Assembly (NCBI RefSeq): GCF_028290495.1 | Contig: NZ_JAQGJT010000182.1 | Span: 1-40,654, forward strand | From: Tardiphaga sp. | GTDB lineage: Bacteria; Pseudomonadota; Alphaproteobacteria; Rhizobiales; Xanthobacteraceae | Reading direction: 5' to 3' | DNA: 40,654 nucleotides | In this document: piece after piece, positions 24,673 through 31,692 of the stretch | How the letters are laid out: each line of letters begins with the position of its first letter | Position numbering within the stretch: position 1 is the first letter of the stretch | Made by a program: the position numbers and the translations under genes | Notes under the pieces: generated by a model | Told to the model about the DNA's origin: nothing | What the model saw: the letters and a program-made list of their open reading frames with translations, nothing else | Database searches by the model: none

Positions 24673-25008
24673 TCAGGCCGAGGCTGGGGCGGCGATGACG
24701 CCCTTCTCGGCCAGCAGCGACTGCAATTCGCCGGCCTGGAACATCTCGCGGATGATATCGCAGCCGCCGACGAACTCGCCCTTGACGTAGAGCTGGGGAA
24801 TGGTCGGCCAGTTCGAATAGGTCTTGATGCCGTCGCGCAGGTCGGCGGATTCGAGCACGTTGAGGCCCTTGTAGCCGACGCCGACGTGATCGAGGATCTG
24901 CACCACCTGGCCCGAGAAGCCGCACTGCGGAAACTGCGGCGTGCCCTTCATGAACAGCAACACGTCGTTGGTCTTCACTTCGTTTTCGATGAATTGTTCA
25001 ATGCTCAT
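24673..25008 (-). CDS. grxD: Monothiol glutaredoxin, CGFS type
   Basis: Grx4-type proteins carry and transfer [2Fe-2S] clusters and pair with BolA. The 111-residue protein has the active-site CGFS at residues 29-32 (FMKGTPQFPQCGFSGQV), the glutathione-binding WPTIPQLYVKGEFVGGCDI, and ends in a short Ala-rich tail. AGGAACG precedes the ATG at 25008. In many alphaproteobacteria grxD directly follows bolA; here bolA lies 3.2 kb away, behind egtB, egtD and a DUF559 gene. On its promoter side it is divergent from egtB. Confidence 0.95.
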   Translation of the reverse strand: MSIEQFIENEVKTNDVLLFMKGTPQFPQCGFSGQVVQILDHVGVGYKGLNVLESADLRDGIKTYSNWPTIPQLYVKGEFVGGCDIIREMFQAGELQSLLAEKGVIAAPASA

Positions 25009-25315
25009 GATCACGTTCCTGTTGCGGCCCGACGTTCGGCCGGCTTCGTCTGCATGGACATATATGTAGCCCAAACCGTTCCGCACCCCAAGAACAACCC
25101 GAGAAAAGGTTTACCCAAGCCGCCTCGATCGCCTCCGGGACAGCGGCCCGACCCTTGATCCCGTTGGCTTTTCACCGCCCCAGGGCGGCTCTCCGCCAAA
25201 TCGTCGGATGAGATGACGGCAAGCCTTTAATCCCCGGCGGGATGTCCTATTTAGGACAGAGCGCGCGCGGAACCCGCGGGCCGGAGCAGCGTTATCTCCA
25301 AAACCGGAGTTTGCC
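25009..25315. promoter_or_regulatory. Divergent promoter region of grxD and egtB
   Basis: This 307-bp gap holds ACATATATGT (25058-25067), AT-rich enough to be the grxD -10 region, and the palindrome TGTCCTATTTAGGACA (25243-25258) on the egtB side. No gene or hairpin terminator is visible. Confidence 0.45.
25243..25258. promoter_or_regulatory. Operator-like palindrome upstream of egtB
   Basis: TGTCCTATTTAGGACA has perfect 7-bp arms around two bases, 57 bp before the egtB start. Its form suits a dimeric regulator; Rrf2-family sites can look like this, but the regulator is not identified. Confidence 0.45.
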
Positions 25316-26572
25316 GTGACGAATCCCGCCACCGCCGCGGTCCCGCTGGCTGCCTCCGGGCCCTCCTTGTTGTCCGCATCGGGTTCGCTCGCGCAAAAAC
25401 TGGGCGATGCGTTTCTGGCCGTCCGCCGGGAGACCGAGCGCCGCGCCGCATCACTTTCTGCTGAAGACCAGCTGGTGCAGTCGATGCCCGACGCCAGCCC
25501 GGCGAAGTGGCACCGCGCCCACGTCACCTGGTTCTGGGAGCAATTCCTGCTCGGCGACCACAGTCCGGGCTATGTGCCCTACCATCCCGATTACGCCTAT
25601 CTGTTCAATTCCTATTACGTCTCGGCCGGCCCGCGCCATGCCCGCGCGCAGCGCGGCCACCTCACCCGCCCCGGCGCCGACGAAGTCACGGCCTATCGCC
25701 GGCATGTCGATGCCGCCGTCATCAAATTCTTCAACGCGACCGATGACGCGACCCTGGACGCGCTGGTGCCGCTACTGGAAGTCGGCTTCAACCACGAGCA
25801 GCAGCATCAGGAATTGATGCTGACCGACATCCTGCATGCCTTCGCGCAGAACCCTATCCCGCCGGCCTATGAACCGGACTGGCGCTTCCCCGCCGCGACC
25901 CGGTCCGGCGACGAATGGCTGACGCTGACCGAGGGCATCCACACCATCGGCCATCAGAGCGACAGCTTTCATTTCGACAATGAGAAGCCGGCGCACCGCG
26001 CGCTGGTCGGCCCGGTCCGGATCGCGCGCAACCTCGTCACCAATCGCGAATGGCTGGCCTTCATGGAAGCCGGCGGATACGTGACGCCGACGCTGTGGCT
26101 GATGGACGGCTTTGCTGCCGCCGAACGCGACGACTGGCAGGCGCCCGGCCACTGGCGCCGGATCGACGGCGAATGGCGCATCATGACGCTGGGTGGCTTG
26201 CAGCCGGTCGATCCCGATGCCCCCGTGTGCCACGTCAGCTACTACGAAGCTGACGCCTTTGCGCGCTGGAGCGGCAGGCACCTGCCGACCGAGATGGAAT
26301 GGGAAGTCGCGGCGCGCTCAGGCGCGCTCAACGACGCCTATGGCATCGTCTGGCAGTGGACCCGCAGCTCATACGCGCCGTATCCCGGATTCCGCGCCAT
26401 CGAGGGCGCGCTCGGCGAATACAACGGCAAGTTCATGATCAACCAGATGGTGCTGCGCGGCTCGTCGCTTGCAACGCCTGACGGCCACAGCCGTATCTCG
26501 TATCGCAACTTCTTCTATCCGCATCATCGCTGGCAGTTCACCGGCCTGCGGCTCGCCGACTACGCCGTCTGA
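25316..26572 (+). CDS. egtB: Ergothioneine sulfoxide synthase EgtB
   Basis: EgtB is a non-heme iron enzyme that joins trimethylhistidine to a thiol (gamma-glutamylcysteine or cysteine) as a sulfoxide. The 418-residue protein has an N-terminal DinB-like iron domain, with candidate ligands H69 (KWHRAHVTWF) and H160/H164 (NHEQQHQELML), and a C-terminal formylglycine-generating-enzyme-like domain (about 195-418: HTIGHQSDSFHFDNEKP, RIARNLVTNREWLAFMEAGG, LPTEMEWEVAARSG, and the end YPHHRWQFTGLRLADYAV). The GTG at 25316 has GGAG 6 nt upstream. egtD follows after 38 bp on the same strand, forming an operon. No egtC or egtE is present in the window. Confidence 0.95.
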   Translation: MTNPATAAVPLAASGPSLLSASGSLAQKLGDAFLAVRRETERRAASLSAEDQLVQSMPDASPAKWHRAHVTWFWEQFLLGDHSPGYVPYHPDYAYLFNSYYVSAGPRHARAQRGHLTRPGADEVTAYRRHVDAAVIKFFNATDDATLDALVPLLEVGFNHEQQHQELMLTDILHAFAQNPIPPAYEPDWRFPAATRSGDEWLTLTEGIHTIGHQSDSFHFDNEKPAHRALVGPVRIARNLVTNREWLAFMEAGGYVTPTLWLMDGFAAAERDDWQAPGHWRRIDGEWRIMTLGGLQPVDPDAPVCHVSYYEADAFARWSGRHLPTEMEWEVAARSGALNDAYGIVWQWTRSSYAPYPGFRAIEGALGEYNGKFMINQMVLRGSSLATPDGHSRISYRNFFYPHHRWQFTGLRLADYAV

Positions 26573-26610
26573 TTTCCGTCACAGCGCCACGCGTTGAGGA
26601 AAGTACCCCG

Positions 26611-27576
26611 ATGAACATCCACGCCCCTCTGGCCGCCGTGCCGCTCGACGAAAATGCCTCCGATTTTGCCGCCGACGTCACGCAGGCGCTGTCGCAGCAT
26701 CCGAAGAAACTCTCGCCAAAGTATTTCTACGACGCCGCGGGCTCCGAACTGTTCGAGCAGATCACACGGCTGCCGGAATACTACCCGACCCGCACCGAGC
26801 TGGAGATTCTGCGCGCGCGCGGCAGCGACATCCGGGCGATCATCCCGAAGGGCGCCGCGCTGGTCGAATTCGGCGCCGGCGCCACCACCAAGGTGCGGCT
26901 ATTGCTGAATGAGTGCGAGTTCGGCGCCTATGTGCCGGTGGATATTTCCGGCGATTTCCTGCACGCGCAAGCGGCGGAACTGCGCGCGGATTTTCCAGCG
27001 CTCAACGTGTATCCGGTCACGGCCGATTTCACCGCGGCCTTCGCGCTGCCGGACGCCGTGCAGGCGATGCCGAAGGTCGGCTTCTTTCCGGGCTCGACGC
27101 TCGGCAATTTCGAGCCGCATGAGGCCTGCGCCTTCCTGCGCAGCGCGCGCGCCATTCTCGGGCCGGGCGCGTTGATGCTGATCGGCATCGATCTGGAGAA
27201 GGACGAAAAACTGCTGCACGCCGCCTATAACGACGCGGCAGGCATCACCGGCCAGTTCAACAAGAACGTGCTGGTGCGCATCAACCGCGAACTCGGCGGC
27301 GACTTTGATCTTTCGGCCTTCACGCATCGCGCGATCTACAACCGCGAGCGCCACCGCATCGAGATGCATCTGATCGCACGAAAGCCGCAGACCGTGCACC
27401 TGCTCGGCCGCAGCTTCACGTTTCGCGCCGGTGAAAGCCTGCACACCGAGAGCAGCTACAAATACAGCCTGGAGCGTTTCGCGGCTTTGGCCCGCGGCTC
27501 CGGCTGGACGCCGAAGGCGTCATGGACGGATTCCGACAAGCAGTTCTCCGTCCACGCGCTGGTGGCGGGGGAATAG
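26611..27576 (+). CDS. egtD: L-histidine N(alpha)-methyltransferase EgtD
   Basis: EgtD trimethylates histidine to hercynine with SAM, the first step of ergothioneine synthesis. The 321-residue protein shows the family start LSPKYFYDAAGSELFEQITR and LPEYYPTRTE, the SAM motif LVEFGAGATTKVRLLL (84-99), PVDISGDFLHAQA, and FFPGSTLGNFEPHEA, followed by IGIDLEKDEKLLHAAYND. The C-terminal IEMHLIARKPQ and ESSYKYSLE segments bind histidine in characterised members. It is the second gene of the egtB-egtD operon and is followed by repeat hairpins. Confidence 0.95.
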   Translation: MNIHAPLAAVPLDENASDFAADVTQALSQHPKKLSPKYFYDAAGSELFEQITRLPEYYPTRTELEILRARGSDIRAIIPKGAALVEFGAGATTKVRLLLNECEFGAYVPVDISGDFLHAQAAELRADFPALNVYPVTADFTAAFALPDAVQAMPKVGFFPGSTLGNFEPHEACAFLRSARAILGPGALMLIGIDLEKDEKLLHAAYNDAAGITGQFNKNVLVRINRELGGDFDLSAFTHRAIYNRERHRIEMHLIARKPQTVHLLGRSFTFRAGESLHTESSYKYSLERFAALARGSGWTPKASWTDSDKQFSVHALVAGE

Positions 27577-27581
27577 CAAGA

Positions 27582-27659
27582 GCCCCTCACCCGTCTTCGC
27601 TGCGCGAAGCCACCCTCTCCCCGCCCAGCGAAGCGTTGCTTCGCAGCGGGGCGAGGGAA
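27582..27659 (+). repeat. 78-bp repeat, copy 1 (after egtD)
   Basis: Begins GCCCCTCACCCGTCTTCGC and ends GCGGGGCGAGGGAA, with an inner hairpin GCGAAGC-gtt-GCTTCGC. The copy at 28142-28219 is identical except for one base and has the same orientation. Confidence 0.85.
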
Positions 27660-27680
27660 AAGCGGCGCTATGCTTGCCTA

Positions 27681-27729
27681 ACCTCTCCCCGCCCTTTGCG
27701 GGGAGAGGTCGGATCGCACTTGCGATCCG
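27681..27729. repeat. Twin hairpins downstream of egtD
   Basis: ACCTCTCCCCGC, loop CCTTT, GCGGGGAGAGGT (27681-27709, 12 perfect pairs) is directly followed by CGGATCGC, loop actt, GCGATCCG (27710-27729). Repeat-derived; it may also stop egtBD transcripts. Confidence 0.6.
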
Positions 27730-27769
27730 GGTGAGGGGCCGGGCACGCCATCGCAACATCCATAGTCTA

Positions 27770-28135
27770 TCAGGTCGGATCACTCCTGCCCGCGGCTTCG
27801 CGCAACGCTTCGTCGAGCACCATCAACACGCCGTCGATGTTCGACAACACGTCGTTGTTCCAGAAGCGCATCACGCGATAGCCCTGCGCTGTCAGATACA
27901 GATCCCGCTCCTCATCGCGCTTCGATTCAAGATGCTGCCCGCCATCGACCTCGACGACGATGCACTGCTCCCGGCAAACGAAATCGCAGATGTAGCGACC
28001 GATCGGCTCCTGCCGAACGAATTTGAATCCGCTGACCTGCCGGTTGCGAATGCGGTGCCAGAGTTTGGTTTCGGCATCGGTCTGGTTGGCGCGGAGTTGG
28101 CGCGATAGTGGAGTGCTGCGAATACTGCCGCGCAT
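27770..28135 (-). CDS. DUF559 endonuclease-like protein
   Basis: A 121-residue protein of the DUF559 family, a small PD-(D/E)XK-type fold related to very-short-patch repair nucleases. Candidate catalytic acids are E22 (TDAETKLW), D51 (IGRYICDFVCRE) and E62-V-D64 (IVVEVDGGQH), the spacing of a metal-dependent nuclease; RVMRFWNNDVLSNIDGVL closes the domain. I chose the ATG at 28135; the frame extends upstream through the repeat. The gene lies precisely between two 78-bp direct repeats. Members of this family are often near mobile elements, but the function here is unproven. Confidence 0.82.
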   Translation of the reverse strand: MRGSIRSTPLSRQLRANQTDAETKLWHRIRNRQVSGFKFVRQEPIGRYICDFVCREQCIVVEVDGGQHLESKRDEERDLYLTAQGYRVMRFWNNDVLSNIDGVLMVLDEALREAAGRSDPT

Positions 28136-28141
28136 GGCTTC

Positions 28142-28219
28142 GCCCCTCACCCGTCTTCGCTGCGCGAAGCCACCCTCTCCCCGCCCAGCGAAGCGTTGCT
28201 TCGCGGCGGGGCGAGGGAA
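28142..28219 (+). repeat. 78-bp repeat, copy 2 (before bolA)
   Basis: Same sequence and orientation as 27582-27659 with one mismatch (G for A near the end). Together the two copies bracket the DUF559 gene. Confidence 0.85.
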
Positions 28220-28229
28220 GCAAGCGACT

Positions 28230-28466
28230 CTACGCCTCCGGCACACCGGTCTGCAGCGCCAGCGCGTGCAGTACGCCGCCCATCTGGCCTTTCAGCGACT
28301 GGTAGACGATCTGGTGCTGGGCGACGCGGGATTTGCCGCGGAAGGATTCCGAGATCACGGTCGCCGAGTAATGGTCGCCGTCACCGGCGAGATCGCGGAT
28401 CGTCACCTCGGCATCGGGCAGCGCGGCCTTGATCATCGTCTCGATATCGTGGGCGTCCATAGGCAT
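28230..28466 (-). CDS. bolA: BolA-family protein
   Basis: BolA proteins form [2Fe-2S] complexes with CGFS glutaredoxins and act in iron-sulfur handling and stress. The 78-residue protein starts MPMDAHDIETMIKAALPDAE, has the family core GDGDHYSATVISESFRGKSR (H32), the positively charged helix-turn-helix-like SRVAQHQIVYQSLK and the end GGVLHALALQTGVPEA. GGAGA upstream fits the ATG at 28466. It would partner the glutaredoxin at 24673-25008, from which it is separated by egtB-egtD and the DUF559 gene. Confidence 0.93.
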   Translation of the reverse strand: MPMDAHDIETMIKAALPDAEVTIRDLAGDGDHYSATVISESFRGKSRVAQHQIVYQSLKGQMGGVLHALALQTGVPEA

Positions 28467-28648
28467 TGTCGTATCTCCAGAACCGTCGTCGAATCGGGCA
28501 AAAAGGCCTCGCGTCGGCGGCCCAATCTAACGCGGGCGCCGAAGCGCGTCACCGCTTTCTCACGATATAACGAGGCCCGCCCCCCTTTTAAACCCCGGCG
28601 AACCGCCACATCTGAAGGGCAGCATCCGACCAGCGAGAGGGTTTGTCC

Positions 28649-29011
28649 ATGAAGCTCCCCGGCCCCGACCATCCGATCACGATCCGGCGCAGTGACAAGC
28701 ACGTCCGCGTGCTAGCCGGCGACACCGTGATCGCCGACACCAGCCGCGCGCTGGCGTTGAAAGAGGCGAGCTACCCCGAGGTGCTGTACATCCCGCGCGC
28801 CGACACGAAGCTCGATCTGGTGACGAAGACCGCACGCACCACGCATTGCCCCTACAAGGGCGACGCCAGCTATTACACCGTCAATGCCGGCGGCAAGGCA
28901 CTGGAGAACGCGATCTGGAGCTACGAAACGCCATTTCCGGCGATGGAGGAGATCAGGGATTATCTGGCGTTCTATCCTGACAAGGTGACCATCGAGACCG
29001 CCGCGGGCTGA
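28649..29011 (+). CDS. DUF427 family protein
   Basis: A 120-residue cytoplasmic protein of the DUF427 family, a small beta-sandwich of unknown role. Hallmarks are the N-terminal KLPGPDHPITIRRSDKHVRV, YPEVLYIPRADTKLDL, THCPYKGDASYYTV and AIWSYETPFPAMEEIRDYLA, then FYPDKVTIE. GAGAGGG lies 8 nt before the ATG at 28649. It is a single gene divergent from bolA, with a repeat-like hairpin downstream. No function can be assigned. Confidence 0.88.
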   Translation: MKLPGPDHPITIRRSDKHVRVLAGDTVIADTSRALALKEASYPEVLYIPRADTKLDLVTKTARTTHCPYKGDASYYTVNAGGKALENAIWSYETPFPAMEEIRDYLAFYPDKVTIETAAG

Positions 29012-29020
29012 CCCCCCTAT

Positions 29021-29056
29021 CGTTCCCCGCCACGCCAATTGGCGCGCCGGGGAACG
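29021..29056. terminator. Hairpin downstream of the DUF427 gene
   Basis: CGTTCCCCG (29021-29029) pairs with CGGGGAACG (29048-29056) around an inner CGCC-aatt-GGCG. It resembles the hairpin after aroC and starts 10 bp after the stop; terminator or repeat. Confidence 0.5.
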
Positions 29057-29167
29057 ACGTTGTGCCTGGCGTGATTTGCGGCCATCCGCGGCTGGTCCTA
29101 TGCTTGCCGGAAATGTCGCCCGGCTTCCCGGCGGTCGCGGCATCCAACGATAGGGCCGTCGATCCAG

Positions 29168-30340
29168 ATGTCAGACCGCAACGCCGCGCTCGATCGCGCC
29201 CGCACCTTCATCACGCTGCTGGTATTGATCAACCACTCGGTGGTCGCCTACACCGCCTTCGGCCGGTTCTATCCGAACCATTATTTGTGGTCATCGGCGC
29301 CGATCGTCGACAGCCAGCGCTGGATCGGTTTCAACCTCCTGACGCTGTTCAATGACGCGTTCTTCATGTGCCTGATGTTCCTTTTGTCCGGCCTGTTCGT
29401 CGCCGGCAGCCTCAGGCGCAAGGGCATCGGCCACTTCCTGCGCGACCGCGCGTGGCGGCTAGGCCTGCCCTTCGCGGCCATGCTGTTCGTGCTGATGCCG
29501 ATCGCCTATTACGCCTCGTTCCGGCTGACCGGCTCACCGCTCGGCTTCTTCGAGTTCTACGTCGCGAACTTCAAGCAGGGCATCTGGTTCGACGGGCCGG
29601 GCTGGTTCATCTGGTATCTGCTGTTCCTCGATCTGCTGGCGATCCCGCTGGTGTACTTCACGCCCGGCCTGCTCGACGCCATCAACCGGCTGTCGCTGAA
29701 ATCGGCTCAGCGCCCGATGCTGTTCGCCGGCGTGCTGGCCATCGCGTCCGTCATCGCCTATGTGCCGCTGCTGTTTGAGGTCGGCGCCGTCCGCTGGTTC
29801 AACTGGGGGCCGCTGCAGGTACAGCTGTCGCGCGTGGCGATCTACGGCGTGTTCTTCTTCGCCGGCATGGGCATCGGCGCCGCTCAACTCGACCAGGGCC
29901 TGCTGGCGAAATCCGGCGCGCTGGCGCGGCAATGGTACGTCTGGGTGCTCGCCGCCGCGCTGTCGTTCGGTGCGCTCGTCTTCCTGGTCAACTTCCGCCG
30001 CATGCGGCTGTCCAACCTGCCGGGCGCGCCACCGTTCTGGTGGCAATCGAGCTACGGCGTGATCTACGCGCTGGCCTGCACGCTGATCTGCCTCGCCATC
30101 CTGGCGCTGTTTTTGCGCTTTGCGCAGAGCGAAAAGAGCATTTTCGATCCACTGCGCGACGACGCCTACGGCATCTATGTCGTGCACTACATCGCCGTGC
30201 TGTGGCTGCAATACGCGCTGTTGACCGCGCCGCTGTCGGCCGTCCCTAAGGCGCTGATCGTGTTCGCGGGCACGCTGGCGGCAAGCTGGGGTGTGACGGC
30301 GTTGCTGCGCAGGATTCCGGGCGCGAAGAAGGTGTTGTAG
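29168..30340 (+). CDS. Membrane acyltransferase (acyltransferase 3 family)
   Basis: The 390-residue integral membrane protein has the acyltransferase-3 / OpgC-like layout: about ten membrane helices beginning RARTFITLLVLINHSVVAYT, with the histidine of INHSVV as the family's conserved acceptor-site residue, and an RAWRLGLPFAAMLFV segment matching the conserved RxxR region. Such enzymes O-acylate cell-surface sugars, glucans or other extracytoplasmic molecules. SD-like GATCCAG precedes the ATG at 29168. It is a single gene; no polysaccharide cluster surrounds it, so the substrate is unknown. Confidence 0.88.
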   Translation: MSDRNAALDRARTFITLLVLINHSVVAYTAFGRFYPNHYLWSSAPIVDSQRWIGFNLLTLFNDAFFMCLMFLLSGLFVAGSLRRKGIGHFLRDRAWRLGLPFAAMLFVLMPIAYYASFRLTGSPLGFFEFYVANFKQGIWFDGPGWFIWYLLFLDLLAIPLVYFTPGLLDAINRLSLKSAQRPMLFAGVLAIASVIAYVPLLFEVGAVRWFNWGPLQVQLSRVAIYGVFFFAGMGIGAAQLDQGLLAKSGALARQWYVWVLAAALSFGALVFLVNFRRMRLSNLPGAPPFWWQSSYGVIYALACTLICLAILALFLRFAQSEKSIFDPLRDDAYGIYVVHYIAVLWLQYALLTAPLSAVPKALIVFAGTLAASWGVTALLRRIPGAKKVL

Positions 30341-30454
30341 GCGGCTGCATTCGTCCGGTCTCCCCGACATACGGCATGGGCGTTCGACGGACGCGCCACG
30401 TGCCTGAAAACAGTCCGAAAACAGTCCATGAAAAAAGATTCGCAAGGAACAGGA

Positions 30455-31414
30455 ATGCGCGCGCGTAACGACGGCCAGGTGATCAAGCTTCTTTTCAACG
30501 TCTCTCCCGATCTGTTCGAGGAGTATCGTGAGCCCATCCTGGAGGCCCTCAGGCGCCGCAACATCGAAGCGCAAGCCGGCCTGCCCGGCGCGATTCCGCC
30601 CGAGAAGGTCGACTACATCATCCATGCCACCGGAGGCCCGATCAAGGATTTCGACCCCTTCATCCATGCGCGCGCCGTGCTGAGCCTGTGGGCAGGCGTC
30701 GAGAAGATCGTCGGCAACACGACGCTGACGCAGCCGCTGTGCCGGATGGTGGAAAACGGGCTCCGGCAGGGCATGGTCGAATGGGTCGTCGGTCACGTCC
30801 TGCGCGCGCATCTGCAGACGGATCTGTACGTCCGTGAAAAACCGCTGGCATGGCAGCGCCACGTTCCGCCGCTGGCCACCGAGCGGTCGGTCACGGTGCT
30901 GGGCCTCGGCGAGCTCGGATCGGCTGCGGCAACAACACTCGCGAACCTGGGATTTCGCGTCACCGGATGGAGCCGGCGGCCCCGGGAGATTTCAGACGTG
31001 CATTGCCTCGCCGGCGCGGAGAGTCTCCCCCGGGCGCTTGCCGCGGCAGAAATTCTCGTATCGCTGCTACCCGAAACGCCCGACACGATCGACCTGCTGA
31101 ACGCGGAGACACTGGCGCTGCTCCCCCGCGGCTGCTCGATCCTGAACGCCGGACGGGGTTCGCTGATCGTCGACGCCGCGCTGATCGCAGCGCTCGACAG
31201 CGGACAGATTCAGCACGCGACGCTGGATGTGTTCCGCACCGAACCGGTTCCGGCAGATCACCCGTTCTGGTCGCACCCGGGCGTGACCATCTCGCCGCAC
31301 GTAGCCGCCGCCACCCGCGTGACATCCGCGTCTGACGCCATTGCGGACAATGTCGAACGGGCGGAAAGCGGCGCACCGCTGTTGCACCTGGTCGACCGGA
31401 CGCTGAGCTATTGA
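30455..31414 (+). CDS. D-2-hydroxyacid dehydrogenase, glyoxylate/hydroxypyruvate reductase A type
   Basis: The protein should reduce glyoxylate or hydroxypyruvate with NAD(P)H. The NAD(P)-binding domain shows VTVLGLGELGSAAATTLANL, followed by GWSRRPRE, whose arginines suit NADPH. The catalytic triad is present: arginine in NAGRGSLIVD, glutamate in VFRTEPVP, histidine in ISPHVAAATR. Substrate-binding GMVEWVVGHVLR and WQRHVPPLATERSV match the GhrA group. I chose the ATG at 30455 because AAGGA lies 6 nt upstream; the ATG at 30428 would add nine residues. Single gene on the plus strand, ending in a repeat region before purL. Confidence 0.9.
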   Translation: MRARNDGQVIKLLFNVSPDLFEEYREPILEALRRRNIEAQAGLPGAIPPEKVDYIIHATGGPIKDFDPFIHARAVLSLWAGVEKIVGNTTLTQPLCRMVENGLRQGMVEWVVGHVLRAHLQTDLYVREKPLAWQRHVPPLATERSVTVLGLGELGSAAATTLANLGFRVTGWSRRPREISDVHCLAGAESLPRALAAAEILVSLLPETPDTIDLLNAETLALLPRGCSILNAGRGSLIVDAALIAALDSGQIQHATLDVFRTEPVPADHPFWSHPGVTISPHVAAATRVTSASDAIADNVERAESGAPLLHLVDRTLSY

Positions 31415-31692
31415 GACGTTGATGTTGGCTGTATCGAAGCGCAGCCGCTGATGGACGCCCTGCCCCTTGCAGGGAGGGTCGGCCGAACGAAGCGATGCGC
31501 AGCCTCGCTGAAGTGGAGGCCGGAGTGGGGTTGCCGCGGGCGACGGCGCTTGCGCCCCCCCCGTCACGTTTATTCGCGGAGTTTATCATCGGGCCGGCGA
31601 AGCCGGACCCGGTGGCTCTCAAACGCGGCACCCTCCCCACCCTGCAAAGCTTCGCTTGGGGGGAGGGAAAAGAGCTGGCGCTCCAGGTATAC
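31415..31692. repeat. Repeat-like intergenic region between the reductase gene and purL
   Basis: No gene is visible. CCCTCCCC (about 31639) and GGGGGAGGG (about 31668) pair around CACCCTGCAAAGCTTCGCTT. An earlier stretch has CTTGCAGGGAGGGTCGG and a run CGGCGCTTGCGCCCCCCCC. These resemble fragments of the hairpin repeats elsewhere in the window. Confidence 0.4.

Noticed and set aside
25058..25067. ACATATATGT as an operator for grxD
   Set aside because: Short AT palindromes are expected in a -10 region; there is no second site or longer symmetry to support a regulator.
27582..28219. CRISPR-like array from the repeated 78-bp block
   Set aside because: Only two copies, 482 bp apart, with a gene between; no short regular spacers.
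29534..30862. 442-residue open frame on the minus strand opposite the acyltransferase and reductase genes
   Set aside because: Spans two clear plus-strand genes and the gap between them; low-complexity Arg/Gln/His-rich sequence without domain signals.
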